From JBEICQ01 sp046297395 (lineage in GTDB: Bacteria > Bacteroidota > Bacteroidia > UBA4408), in NCBI GenBank assembly GCA_046297395.1, contig JBKCNM010000075.1:1-64000 (forward strand): DNA of 64,000 nt, in the 5' to 3' direction. The translations under genes and the position numbers were made by a program. The notes under the pieces were generated by a model. The model did not search any database and had not been told where the DNA came from. It saw only the letters and a program-made list of their open reading frames with translations. Of the stretch, positions 45,428 to 54,938 are shown in pieces; the first letter of the stretch is position 1; each line of letters starts with the position of its first letter.

Positions 45428-46453
45428 ATGGGTAATTTTTTTACCGTTGATATTCATACGCATATTCTGCCTGAACACATTCCAGATTTTGGAAGGATGT
45501 TTGGCTATGGGGGCTTCATCAGGCTTGATCATTTAAGCCGCAAAGAAGGCGCTCCCTGTTGTGCCAATATGATGATTGATGACCGGTTTTTCAGAACCAT
45601 TGAAGACAATTGCTGGGATCCTGATGTAAGGATTGCTGATTGCAAGAAACATCGGGTGAATCTACAGGTCCTGTCAACTGTTCCGGTGATGTTTAGTTAT
45701 TGGGCAAAGCCGGATGATTGCCTTCAGGTAGCCCGGTTTTTAAATGACCATATTGCCGGAATTGTGAACAGGTACCCGGGGCGTTTTGAGGGCTTGGGAA
45801 CATTGCCAATGCAGGCTCCGGCGCTGGCGGTAAAGGAGCTTGAAAGATGTAAAACCATAGGCTTGAGGGGCATACAAATCGGATCAAACATTGAAGGGAA
45901 AAATTTAAGCGATCCATCTTTGATGGAAGTATATGCCGCCTGCGAAGAACTGGATTTATGCGTGTTTGTGCATCCCTGGAACATGATGGGGCAGGAGCGG
46001 ATGCAAAAATACTGGCTTCCCTGGCTTGTGGGCATGCCTGCCGAAAGCAGCCTGGCTATTTGCTCCATGATTTTCGGCGGGGTTTTTCAAAGGTTTCCGC
46101 GCTTGCGTGTAGCTTTTGCACATGGCGGAGGATCTTTTCCTTTTACCTTGGGAAGGATTCAACACGGTTTTGATTGCAGGCCCGATCTGGTAGCCATCGA
46201 TAATCCCGTGGCGCCTTCACAATATGTAGGAAAATTCTGGCTCGACTCGCTTGTGCATGATCCCCGGGCACTTTCTTATCTGGTTGACCTTTTTGGCGAA
46301 GCCAAAATATGCCTCGGAAGCGATTATCCTTTTCCATTGGGAGAAGATAAGCCCGGCGAATTAATCAGACGAACAGGACTATCAGATGACGCAAAAGAAT
46401 GGATGTTGGGAAAATCTGCCCTGCAATGGTTGGGATTGAATTTACCCACCTGA
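45428..46453 (+). CDS. Amidohydrolase-family decarboxylase, ACMSD-like
   Basis: 2-amino-3-carboxymuconate 6-semialdehyde decarboxylase-like enzyme of kynurenine catabolism. The 341-residue TIM barrel shows the metal site HTHILPEH (10-17), VHPWNMMG, FAHGGGSFPFTLGRIQHGFD and the C-terminal GSDYPFPLGE, all close to ACMSD. The neighbouring operon begins with nadA. ACMSD diverts ACMS from forming quinolinate, so it could compete with an NAD route, but no other kynurenine gene is visible here. It ends 19 bases from the convergent response-regulator gene. Confidence 0.88.
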   Translation: MGNFFTVDIHTHILPEHIPDFGRMFGYGGFIRLDHLSRKEGAPCCANMMIDDRFFRTIEDNCWDPDVRIADCKKHRVNLQVLSTVPVMFSYWAKPDDCLQVARFLNDHIAGIVNRYPGRFEGLGTLPMQAPALAVKELERCKTIGLRGIQIGSNIEGKNLSDPSLMEVYAACEELDLCVFVHPWNMMGQERMQKYWLPWLVGMPAESSLAICSMIFGGVFQRFPRLRVAFAHGGGSFPFTLGRIQHGFDCRPDLVAIDNPVAPSQYVGKFWLDSLVHDPRALSYLVDLFGEAKICLGSDYPFPLGEDKPGELIRRTGLSDDAKEWMLGKSALQWLGLNLPT

Positions 46454-46471
46454 TTTGCACAGCCCGAAAAA

Positions 46472-47224
46472 TTAAACCGTCTTTATCCTTGACATTAACT
46501 CGTCCCGATGAGAAGCACCAATGGGTATAATCGTGTTCTGTTTCTCAATGGTTAACTCGTTTCCGTTGATGCTTGAAATTTTGTCGATTCTCACGACATA
46601 TGAACGATGCACTCGAATGAATGAAGGGCTGCTGAGCTTGCTCTCGATATCTTTCATGGTTGTGTGAATCACATAATCCTTATTTTCTGTGCATACCTTG
46701 ACATAATCTTTGAGGGCTTCCACAAATAATATTTCGCTCATCTTTACTTTATCCAGGCGCGCATGCGATTTCAGAAAAAGAACCCCGTTTTCATCTTTGT
46801 TCTCAATGAGTGAATAGAGCAAGTCTCTTTCCTTTTTTACGGCCAGGTCACTGGAGTGCTTATGAATAGCCATTTCAATCGTTGTATGTAAATCGATTTC
46901 TTTAAATGGCTTGATGATATACCCATAAGGCTCTGTTACTTTGGCTTTTGAAAGCGTGCTTTTGTCTGCATAAGCAGTTAAAAATACAACCGGTATGTCC
47001 AGGCTTTTCTTGATGATTTCAGCCGTTTCTATTCCCGATACATCCCCTTTGAGCATGATATCCATCAGGATCAGATCCGGTTTTTTCTCCCTGGCTGCCA
47101 AGAGGGCCTGTTCGGAAGTTGAGCAGATGTCTGCTACCTGATAGCCTTGTTTCTTCAGGCTTTGTTGTATGTCTTTGGCAACGATGCCTTCGTCTTCTAC
47201 AATCAGAATGTTAAAGGTTGACAT
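46472..47224 (-). CDS. LytTR-family response regulator
   Basis: From the ATG at 47224 the protein has 250 residues. The open frame to 47281 lies within the kinase gene. The receiver domain has acidic pair ED (10-11) and phospho-acceptor Asp55 in LILMDIML, with FLTAYADK and YIIKPF later. A LytTR DNA-binding domain follows (about 150-250: FIRVHRSYVVRIDKIS, IPIGASHRDEL). It pairs with the PAS kinase just upstream (4-base gap). Targets cannot be read from this window. Confidence 0.93.
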   Translation of the reverse strand: MSTFNILIVEDEGIVAKDIQQSLKKQGYQVADICSTSEQALLAAREKKPDLILMDIMLKGDVSGIETAEIIKKSLDIPVVFLTAYADKSTLSKAKVTEPYGYIIKPFKEIDLHTTIEMAIHKHSSDLAVKKERDLLYSLIENKDENGVLFLKSHARLDKVKMSEILFVEALKDYVKVCTENKDYVIHTTMKDIESKLSSPSFIRVHRSYVVRIDKISSINGNELTIEKQNTIIPIGASHRDELMSRIKTV

Positions 47225-47228
47225 GTAT

Positions 47229-49001
47229 TCATTTTTTATGGTGATGAAATCTGATGGTGAAAAGGGTTCCTGCATCCTCATTTGGCTGCATGCTTATTTC
47301 TCCATCAAGCTGATTGGTAAGTGCCATGATTAATTGCATTCCCAAGGAATTGGTGTCCTTGTAATTGATGTGTCCGGGAAAGCCTTTACCATTATCGCCC
47401 ACCTTCAAAGTTATAAAATCTTTTTCCTTGCGAAACGAAATCTGCAACTTAGGGTTTTCCACCGAAGAGAAGGCGTGTTTGAAAGCATTGGATACCATTT
47501 CGTTAATGATCAATCCGCATGGAATCGAATAATCCAAATCGAGCATCAGGTCTTCCAGGTCAAATTCTATTTCGGTTGTTCCTTTCTGAAGTGTAGCGCT
47601 TTGTGAAAGGTTGTTTACAAGCATACGGATATATTCTCCCGTGTTAAGGGCCGAAATATCGTTGTGCTGGTATAGATATTCGTGAATGAGAGCCATTGAA
47701 GAAATCCGGTTTTGTATTTCCCGGAGAATCTCAATTGCTTTCTCATCATCCATGTATTGCGTTTGAAGATTGAGGATGGAGTAAATTACCTGAAGGTTGT
47801 TTTTTACCCGGTGATGCACTTCTTTGAGAAGAATTTCTTTTTCCAGAAGTGATTTGCGGATATCTTCTTCTATGTTTTTCTTTTCGGTAATGTCGTGAAT
47901 GATATACGAGATTTCCTCTGTTTTACGACCCGGGATGATAATTGGATCGAGGTATCCATCTACCCATACATGCGTATTGTTCCATAGATGAATTTTGTGT
48001 TCGAACCGTTTTTTTCCTCCCTGTAAAGCTTCATTATGCAGGGATAAGAAGTATCGCTTCTGGCTTTCATCCATCATTTTGGTAAAAACATCTGCCATGG
48101 TCTTGTTTGCAACAGGATATTTTCCCGTTATCTTTTCGAAAGCATTGGCAAAATTTTGATTAAACGCTGTTATCACCAGGCGGCTGTTGATGGTTACCAT
48201 TGCCTGGGAGGAACTGTTGAAGATGGCCCTCAGTTTTGCAGATTGCTCGGTAAGTTTTTCCTGAGCAATTTTCTTTTCTGTAAAATCATCAAAAAAGACA
48301 AGAAAGTAATCGGGATTGTTTTTTGCATCCAGAACAACTTGAATCGATTCATTTCCATAGCGTATTTTTCCGGTTGCTGTAATTAAACGAAGCTCACGGT
48401 TGCTCCTTGTTTTAGATAGGTTAAGTAAATCCCTGTTGATTTTTATTGTCGCTTCCCTGTCATCCGGATGTGTAAATTCCAGAATGTTTTTCGACTCTAA
48501 TTCCGAGATATTATATTCCAATATTTCTGACATTCTTCGGTTAGCCTGCGTTATCTTTCCGAAAACATCTACGGTTAACATCCCCAGATAATCCTGCTCA
48601 AATACAGCTTTGTATCGCTGTTCGTAAAGAAGCGATTTTTCTTCTGTCAGTTTCTGTTCAGAAATATTTTTAAATAATCCTAGATACTTATTTCCACCAT
48701 CCTTGGTGGAATCGTGAATAAAAAACCCTTCTGCTATCAGAATGCGTCCATTGCTTTTAACAAATGGGATCTCTATTTGGGCAGGTTTAATTTCTTGGTC
48801 TGGAGTCTGATTTTTTTTTTCGTAAAGGTGGTAATAATCGGGGTGTATAAAATCTCTTGTGTGCAGGGTATTGATGATGTCTTGCCGGTATCCCAGCTCT
48901 TCAAGCCAAGCTCTGTTGGCATAAGTTAATTTTCCGTTGTGATCTGTTACAAAAACAAGGTCGCTCGTATACTTTAAAACCACTTTTAAAAAATCTTCCA
49001 T
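47229..49001 (-). CDS. PAS-domain sensor histidine kinase (HisKA_2 type)
   Basis: The 590-residue cytosolic kinase has no transmembrane segment. Three PAS domains lie at about 8-115, 128-245 and 255-375 (GKLTYANRAWLEEL, GKITQANRRMSEIL and ITAFNQNFANAF). The HisKA_2 phospho-acceptor follows at His396 in KEVHHRVKNNLQ. The HATPase domain shows IINEMVSNAFKHAF, VGDNGKGFPG and SLGMQLIMALT. The ligand is unknown, and no heme or flavin motif was noted. It is 26 bases after the YwqK-repeat gene. Confidence 0.93.
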   Translation of the reverse strand: MEDFLKVVLKYTSDLVFVTDHNGKLTYANRAWLEELGYRQDIINTLHTRDFIHPDYYHLYEKKNQTPDQEIKPAQIEIPFVKSNGRILIAEGFFIHDSTKDGGNKYLGLFKNISEQKLTEEKSLLYEQRYKAVFEQDYLGMLTVDVFGKITQANRRMSEILEYNISELESKNILEFTHPDDREATIKINRDLLNLSKTRSNRELRLITATGKIRYGNESIQVVLDAKNNPDYFLVFFDDFTEKKIAQEKLTEQSAKLRAIFNSSSQAMVTINSRLVITAFNQNFANAFEKITGKYPVANKTMADVFTKMMDESQKRYFLSLHNEALQGGKKRFEHKIHLWNNTHVWVDGYLDPIIIPGRKTEEISYIIHDITEKKNIEEDIRKSLLEKEILLKEVHHRVKNNLQVIYSILNLQTQYMDDEKAIEILREIQNRISSMALIHEYLYQHNDISALNTGEYIRMLVNNLSQSATLQKGTTEIEFDLEDLMLDLDYSIPCGLIINEMVSNAFKHAFSSVENPKLQISFRKEKDFITLKVGDNGKGFPGHINYKDTNSLGMQLIMALTNQLDGEISMQPNEDAGTLFTIRFHHHKK

Positions 49002-49027
49002 CTTGAATCTCCTGTAGGGTAATTTGT

Positions 49028-50557
49028 TTATTTATCGGGGTTTGTCTCGGGAAATGAAATGTTGTTGCCATTGAATTTAACTTCCTGATCATTCTGGTAT
49101 TCTATCGTATAGAGAAGGGTTCCGTCTATATCATATTTCCTCCATTTTCCGTCTTTCTGTCCCATAATAAATTTTCCTTCCTGCATAACCCGTCCATTAT
49201 CATAATAGATGATATGTTTTCCGTTTTCAAGATTCTCTATAAATTCACCTTTGTATGCTGTCTTTCCATTGTTGTAAAACCATTTCCATTCTCCGGTTCT
49301 TTGTCCGGCTTTAAAATTTCCTTCCTGTCTTTCATCGCCATCTTCCAGAAACCAAAATCCTTCTTTTTCGCCCTCTACATACATTCCCCTTGTAATCACT
49401 TTTCCTGAGTCTGTATATTCTCTCATCTCTCCCTCAGATAAACCATTGATGAATGATTCTTCCCTGAGTGTATTTCCACTCTCATAGTACCATGTCCAGT
49501 TGCCTTCGGGTTTTCCGTTCTTGTTATAACTGCCCGTTTGCTCCTTCTTGCCATTCTGATAAAAGAAATTCCACTTTCCTGTTTTTTTGCCATTCAGGTA
49601 TGTGCCTTGTGCACGAATTTCGCCCGTGGGATAAAATTCCTTCCACTCACCCTGTTGCCATCCTCTTTCGTCCATGAGGCCCTGTGCTGTGAGTAAGCCA
49701 CCCTTGTATATTTTGGCATCAATGGGTTTTCCATTTTCATCAAAAATTTTCGTTATTCCCTCTGCTACTCCCTGTTTATAGGTTCCTGAAGATTTTATTT
49801 TGCCATTTTCATAAAATTCATTCCGGGTATCGAGCATGATTAATTCCGCAGCATTTTGCTGGAGGTTACCATCTATGTATTTAGCGGTTTTTATCAGGTC
49901 TCCCTTGATGTTGTATTCTTTGTAATAACCATCCAAACGATCATTCTCATACCTGCATTCTATTTTTACATTGAGGTTTGGAAAAAACATTTTCCAGTTT
50001 CCCTGTTTACGACCTGCAGCATCTTTCCTGTTTATTCGTTCCTCTCGTTGCAAAAATCCGTTCTTGTATGTGGTGATGGTAATGATGGTGCTATCCGCAA
50101 CATACTCATATCCTTTACCTATTTCTTTACCTGCTGTGAAGGGAACTGTTTTGTATACAAATCCCTTCTTGTAATATTTCACAATTCCTTCTCTTACATC
50201 ATTCACAAAAGGCTCTTCGGATAAAAGAAACCCTGAATCAGGATCAAACACCTGTTTCAAGCCGTTTTTCTTTCCTTCTTTGTAATAAATCGTTTGCTGT
50301 AGTTTCCCATTTTTACCGAAAAACTTCCATAAACTGTCTAACTGATAATTTTTTCTGTTTCCTTCTGTTTTTAATGCTCCATTTTCAAAATAAGTTTTCC
50401 AGTAGCCATCAGGTTTCCCATTTTTTAATAATCCTTCTGACGAAACAGCACCGGATGGATAATAATACTTTTTATATCCATCCGTAATCGTATCGGTTTG
50501 TGCCGAAGAGTATCTGAAGAACACCAAAAGAAATAATATCGACAAAAAAATCCTCAT
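49028..50557 (-). CDS. Exported YwqK/MORN-repeat protein (long form)
   Basis: The 509-residue protein has a signal peptide (about 1-19, ending YSSAQ) and roughly 18 tandem YwqK-type repeats with G-x-W-x-x-Y-x-x-N-G-x-x-x-x-E-G-x-Y core (GYWKTYFENGALKTEGN, GKWNFFYQNGKKEQTG, GEWKWFYNNGKTAYKG). The repeat array fills nearly the whole chain. It lies 7 bases from nadA and 26 bases from the kinase, so the transcript is nadA - YwqK - kinase - regulator. A signal-input role for the exported protein is possible but unproven. Confidence 0.88.
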   Translation of the reverse strand: MRIFLSILFLLVFFRYSSAQTDTITDGYKKYYYPSGAVSSEGLLKNGKPDGYWKTYFENGALKTEGNRKNYQLDSLWKFFGKNGKLQQTIYYKEGKKNGLKQVFDPDSGFLLSEEPFVNDVREGIVKYYKKGFVYKTVPFTAGKEIGKGYEYVADSTIITITTYKNGFLQREERINRKDAAGRKQGNWKMFFPNLNVKIECRYENDRLDGYYKEYNIKGDLIKTAKYIDGNLQQNAAELIMLDTRNEFYENGKIKSSGTYKQGVAEGITKIFDENGKPIDAKIYKGGLLTAQGLMDERGWQQGEWKEFYPTGEIRAQGTYLNGKKTGKWNFFYQNGKKEQTGSYNKNGKPEGNWTWYYESGNTLREESFINGLSEGEMREYTDSGKVITRGMYVEGEKEGFWFLEDGDERQEGNFKAGQRTGEWKWFYNNGKTAYKGEFIENLENGKHIIYYDNGRVMQEGKFIMGQKDGKWRKYDIDGTLLYTIEYQNDQEVKFNGNNISFPETNPDK

Positions 50558-50564
50558 ATTTTAT

Positions 50565-51503
50565 TTATGCAAGGCCTGCCTCTCTTGATATTTCAATCAT
50601 TTTAAGAATGGGTTTTTCTGCTTTCCGCCTGGTCTTCTCATCCATCAGAATTTCAGGACTTTCATCAAGCAAACATTGGTAAAGTTTTTCAATGGTATTG
50701 AGTTTCATGTGAGGACAATCATTGCAGGCACATGCATTCAAGGGAGGACCGGGAATAAAAATTTTATGTGGGGATGCTTTTACCATTTGATGGATAATTC
50801 CGGACTCTGTTACCACAATAAATTCATCAGCAACATCTTTCAGGGTATAGTGAAGAAGGGCAGTGGTGCTTCCTGTAAAATCAGACAATGAAAGCACATC
50901 AGCGGTACATTCGGGATGACAGATTACTTTTGCTTTTGGATGCTGTATTTTTAACTCAGCTATTTTTCGGTAAGAAAATATTTCATGTACCATACAACTT
51001 CCATCCCATAAGAGCATCTCTCTGCCTGTTTGAGATACAATGTAATTTCCTAAATTTTTATCTGGTGCAAAAATTATTTTTTGCTCAGGCGGCAAACTGT
51101 TAACTACAGCCATTGCATTGCTGGAGGTACAAATAATATCTGTCATTGCCTTTATTTCAGCTGTGCAATTGATATAGGAAATCACCAGATGATCAGGATG
51201 CAATTGTCTGAATTTTGCAAAATCGTCTGCCTTGCATGAATCGGCTAATGAGCATCCGGCTTTCAGATCGGGTAAAAGTACTTTCTTATTTGGATTGAGA
51301 ATCTTCGCTGTTTCCGCCATAAAGTGAACGCCTGCAAAAACAATAATGTCGGCTTTTGTTTTTGAAGCCTGCACGGACAGACCTAAACTATCTCCCAAAT
51401 AATCTGCTACATCCTGAATATCTTTATCCTGATAATAATGAGCTAAAATTACTGCATTCTTTTTCTTTTTAAGCGTGTCTATTTCTTTGAATATATCTAT
51501 CAT
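50565..51503 (-). CDS. nadA: Quinolinate synthase
   Basis: Condenses iminoaspartate with DHAP to quinolinate in NAD synthesis, using a 4Fe-4S cluster. The 312-residue protein has the NadA start KKNAVILAHYYQDKDIQDVA, with Cys in ADSCKADD, the SYINCTAEIKA and HPECTADV blocks, and the C-terminal CACNDCPHM. The length is normal. It is promoter-proximal in a four-gene minus-strand unit. No nadB is seen in the window. Confidence 0.96.
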   Translation of the reverse strand: MIDIFKEIDTLKKKKNAVILAHYYQDKDIQDVADYLGDSLGLSVQASKTKADIIVFAGVHFMAETAKILNPNKKVLLPDLKAGCSLADSCKADDFAKFRQLHPDHLVISYINCTAEIKAMTDIICTSSNAMAVVNSLPPEQKIIFAPDKNLGNYIVSQTGREMLLWDGSCMVHEIFSYRKIAELKIQHPKAKVICHPECTADVLSLSDFTGSTTALLHYTLKDVADEFIVVTESGIIHQMVKASPHKIFIPGPPLNACACNDCPHMKLNTIEKLYQCLLDESPEILMDEKTRRKAEKPILKMIEISREAGLA

Positions 51504-51987
51504 TTTAAATCAATATTTTATCTATTCTTTATTATGTCTGTTAATACTGTTGATATCTCGTTGTTTAAACATTAAAGACGGGCTTTTGAGTTTGATATAA
51601 ACATCTTTTCAACATATTTTTCACTTCAAATGTATTGATAATAATGCGTTTTTTAAGATAATTAACAAGCTGTTCATAAAATCACTTCGTACTTGTGTTC
51701 ATTACTCTGCTTGTGAAAATAATTTTTAAAAAAACTGATAAAAATCAGCAAATCGGCTTTCAGTTTTCATAACTCTTTATATGGGAGGTGTGTTGATTAA
51801 AAACATCTTAAAAATTTCCTACAAAAATAAACCTTAATGAACAGGGCAGGTGTTAACAAATAGAGCAAAAAGCATATTCATTTTCAAGGATTTATTTTTT
51901 TTCAAAGGTTATAAATAGCGTATTGTAAAGCCCGAGAATTTTTTTAAGCAAGGTGTGAAGACCAAGATTAGTGTGTAGTTTTATCAC
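51504..51987. other. AT-rich intergenic region between nadA and rpiB, no gene seen
   Basis: The genes on either side diverge. I see no coding frame, tRNA or strong hairpin. A TAGTTTTA at 51976-51983 before rpiB is one mismatch from the -7 consensus. Confidence 0.5.
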
Positions 51988-52419
51988 ATGAAAACCATTG
52001 GTATTGCTTGTGACCACGCCGGCTATCAACTCAAAGAATTTCTTAAAACCAAACTTTGTGAAAAATATAGGCTGGTCGATTTTGGCACAGACAGCGAAAA
52101 TAGTATGGACTATCCTGATGTGGCTCATCCTCTGGCAGAAGCTGTTGTTACAGGAAAACTGAGCTGGGGAATAGCCATTTGTGGAAGTGGCAACGGAATA
52201 AACATGACCCTGAACAAACATGCCGGAATCCGTTCAGCTTTGTGCTGGAACACAGAGTTGGCAAGCCTTGCAAGGAAACACAATGACGCAAACATCCTTG
52301 CCCTGCCTGCAAGATATATCACAAATGCACTCGCCCTTGAGATGGCTGAAGTATTTGCTAACACGGATTTCGAAGGCGGACGCCACCAAAACAGGATTCG
52401 TAAAATCAATTTATCCTGA
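51988..52419 (+). CDS. rpiB: Ribose-5-phosphate isomerase B
   Basis: Interconverts ribose-5-P and ribulose-5-P in the pentose-phosphate pathway. The 143-residue protein has IACDHAGYQLKEF at the start, DYPDVAHPLAEAV, and CGSGNGINMTLNKHAGIRSAL with the active-site Cys, then HNDANILALPARYI. The length matches the RpiB/LacAB family. The LutB-like gene follows 91 bases downstream. The start is supported by the conserved N-terminus. Confidence 0.95.
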   Translation: MKTIGIACDHAGYQLKEFLKTKLCEKYRLVDFGTDSENSMDYPDVAHPLAEAVVTGKLSWGIAICGSGNGINMTLNKHAGIRSALCWNTELASLARKHNDANILALPARYITNALALEMAEVFANTDFEGGRHQNRIRKINLS

Positions 52420-52509
52420 GTATGAACAGGCCTTGTTGATAACAAGCCGAACCTACCCTGAAATCTATGAATACATGAACATAGATTTGAAAAAACTAGC
52501 AATCGTTTC

Positions 52510-53709
52510 ATGAGTTTATTGGACAGATTTATCAAGTCATCGGAGGAGAAATCCCGGGATGAGATGCAGCGCAAATTTGGGCAGCAGGTAGAACAAGAGG
52601 CAAATATCCGTTTTCGAGCATTGGATGCGGTTTATGCAGATAAAGAACTTGCCAGAAACCGCGCTTCCTACATCAAGCGCAAAGCAATAGATAATCTTGA
52701 TACTTATTTGATTGAATTTGAGAGCCACTTTACCAAGCGGGGAGGAAAAATCATTTGGGCACAAACCCATCAGGATGCAGGAACAGAGATTGCCAAATAC
52801 ATCACCAAAAAAAATATTTCTTCGGTCTACCTCAAGGAATCAGAGCTATCTCAGGAAATTTTGCTGGAGGTTGCCCTCAATCGCGAGAAAATAACCATTT
52901 TCGGTAACGAACCCTATCAGGTGGCCATCGGAAATGCACAGTTTATGCTGGCCGATAGTGGTGCTCTGGCATGTATGGCCCAGGACGCAAAAGAGAAAAG
53001 GATTTTGCAGCAAGCACAAACGCTGATATTATTGTGTTCTATTGAGAGAATTCTTCCAAGTGCCAATGACCTCGAACTTTTTGTAAGTCTACTGAATAGT
53101 TATTCCGTAGGGGGAAAATATCCTGATTCGGTTCAGATTGTGAGTGGAGCAAAACAATCACCCGAACAAGCCGGCAGCAGCGAGGTAGTACTTGTGCTCA
53201 TAGACAATGGAAGAACGCAGCTGCTTGCTCAACCCGAACAACGGTATGCGCTTTCATGCATCGGTTGCGGCGCATGTTCTGCGGTATGTCCTGTAACCCA
53301 AACCATAGGTACGAAATCCTATGAAAGCGTTTATGCCGGACCAATTGGTTCGGTAATCATGCCATATATTTCTCTTGATGATGACTATCATCATCTGAGT
53401 TATGCCTCAACTTTATGCGGAAAATGCAGGGATGTATGTCCGGTAAAAATCGATATTCCCAGAATGCTCGGATTTAACCGACAGGATTTTGTGAGCAAGG
53501 GCGCCCTGTCAAAAAAAGACAACATCGCTATGTATTTCTGGAAAAAAGCCATGCTCCGAAGAACGGTGATGGAGAAGGGTGGTCAAAAACTCAAATCATT
53601 TATGTTGCGCCAGTTTTTTAAAAAGGATTGGGGCGACAGGCGCGATTTTCCTGAAGTCTCCCCAAAATCTTTTCACACACAATGGTGCGAGAAAAAGGGG
53701 CTTCGCTAA
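52510..53709 (+). CDS. LutB-like iron-sulfur protein, short variant
   Basis: The 399-residue protein resembles LutB/LldF, part of the LutABC lactate-oxidation complex. Two ferredoxin-like clusters are plain: CIGCGACSAVCP (250-261) and CGKCRDVCP (303-311). The LUD-domain part (about 60-200) includes GALACMAQDAKEKR but lacks the KSxSMVTEEIxLN and VETDLGEYIIQL blocks of canonical LutB, which is about 60-75 residues longer. LutA and LutC are not adjacent. The reading frame is intact, so it is a diverged form. It overlaps the GT87 gene by 28 bases. Confidence 0.78.
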   Translation: MSLLDRFIKSSEEKSRDEMQRKFGQQVEQEANIRFRALDAVYADKELARNRASYIKRKAIDNLDTYLIEFESHFTKRGGKIIWAQTHQDAGTEIAKYITKKNISSVYLKESELSQEILLEVALNREKITIFGNEPYQVAIGNAQFMLADSGALACMAQDAKEKRILQQAQTLILLCSIERILPSANDLELFVSLLNSYSVGGKYPDSVQIVSGAKQSPEQAGSSEVVLVLIDNGRTQLLAQPEQRYALSCIGCGACSAVCPVTQTIGTKSYESVYAGPIGSVIMPYISLDDDYHHLSYASTLCGKCRDVCPVKIDIPRMLGFNRQDFVSKGALSKKDNIAMYFWKKAMLRRTVMEKGGQKLKSFMLRQFFKKDWGDRRDFPEVSPKSFHTQWCEKKGLR

Positions 53710-54938
53710 AGTTTACGAAAGCCGGATACATCCGTTTCTTCCTTTACCTGCCCGTATGTATCATGGCATGGATTGAAAGAAACAGCCCAACCGATCTGGA
53801 TATTTATTTACAAGCCTCAAGGGATTATGTAGAAGGAATTAATCCATTTGGAGAGCTCTATCACCAATGGTACCATTACTACTACTCGCAGTTTTTTGCA
53901 CTGATAATGTTCCCCCTTGCACTCATGCCTAATGCCCTCGCGCATATGTGCTGGATGTTGCTGAACTATTTTCTGGCTGAACAATGTTTTTTCCTGTTGG
54001 AAAAACAAACCGGAGATATCCCCGGCCCTTACAAAACAGCCTTCAGAGGAATTCTTATTGCAGCCTCCATGAGGTTTGTGTATGAAAATTTGCATTACGG
54101 ACAAGTAAGCATTCTTCTTCTTTGGATTTGTTTAAAAGCCTGGGATGCCATTGAAAACAATCAACTTGTTTTATCAGGATCATGGCTTGCCATCGGAATC
54201 AATCTAAAGATTTTGCCACTTGCTTTGTTGCCCTGGCTTGTCCTTAGAAAAAAATGGCAGGCGCTAACCGCTTGCATCGCTGTTTTTTTTCTTTTGGCAA
54301 CAACTCCCGCAATTTTTACGGGCACCGATTCCTGGCTTGACATGAGTCGGTCCAGATGGGCCCTTGTAAACCCCATGCAAACACAGCATATCAAAGATAT
54401 TGCCGAAGACAGCTTTCACTCAATAACCACTTTTCTTTCTGTTTTTTTAAGCGAGAATGAACCATACAAAGACATGAGAAGAAGCATTTTACAACTGAAT
54501 GATGCTGCGCTGGCAAAAGCTATTTTCGCAGCGAGATGCCTCTTTGCCCTGAGCATGCTTATTTACATGTACAGACAGGGAGGAATCAGGGGGTCACAAA
54601 AACGAAATGTATACGAATGGTATTTCGCCTTGCTCTTGATTCCACTTGCTTTCCCGCACCAGCAACACTATGCTTTCATTTTTATAATGCCGGCTTTCGC
54701 CCTTCAAACTGCCGGATTTTTTTCGTCGCTGTCAAAAGGTACTACCAACAAAAAGACAAAAGCCTTATTGCTGTTTGTTCCCGTAGTCATTTGGTCTCTC
54801 AAGCTCTTGCTCGGAGAATTCAATCCAATCTACGAGTATTATAAAATCCTCACATGGTCGGCTTTGTGGCTCTGGCTTCTTGTTTTCTTCGAAGGCCTTT
54901 TTCCTGTCCAAAATCTTCGTCAAGCAAAGATTGAATAG
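53682..54938 (+). CDS. GT87 (DUF2029) family membrane glycosyltransferase
   Basis: The 418-residue protein has about nine hydrophobic helices and the DUF2029/GT87 pattern: ERNSPTDLDIYLQASRDYVEG in the first extracytoplasmic loop with the catalytic-type Asp, HQWYHYYYSQFFALIMFPLA, and LHYGQVSILLLWICLKAW. Such GT-C enzymes use polyprenol-phosphate sugars to extend glycans at the membrane. It begins 28 bases before the LutB-like stop. The 3' end overlaps the convergent XRE gene by 89 bases. Confidence 0.88.
   Translation: MVREKGASLKFTKAGYIRFFLYLPVCIMAWIERNSPTDLDIYLQASRDYVEGINPFGELYHQWYHYYYSQFFALIMFPLALMPNALAHMCWMLLNYFLAEQCFFLLEKQTGDIPGPYKTAFRGILIAASMRFVYENLHYGQVSILLLWICLKAWDAIENNQLVLSGSWLAIGINLKILPLALLPWLVLRKKWQALTACIAVFFLLATTPAIFTGTDSWLDMSRSRWALVNPMQTQHIKDIAEDSFHSITTFLSVFLSENEPYKDMRRSILQLNDAALAKAIFAARCLFALSMLIYMYRQGGIRGSQKRNVYEWYFALLLIPLAFPHQQHYAFIFIMPAFALQTAGFFSSLSKGTTNKKTKALLLFVPVVIWSLKLLLGEFNPIYEYYKILTWSALWLWLLVFFEGLFPVQNLRQAKIE

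Noticed and set aside
52220..52513. 97-codon frame overlapping the rpiB 3' end and the following gap
   Set aside because: It overlaps the conserved RpiB end in another frame and has no family match.
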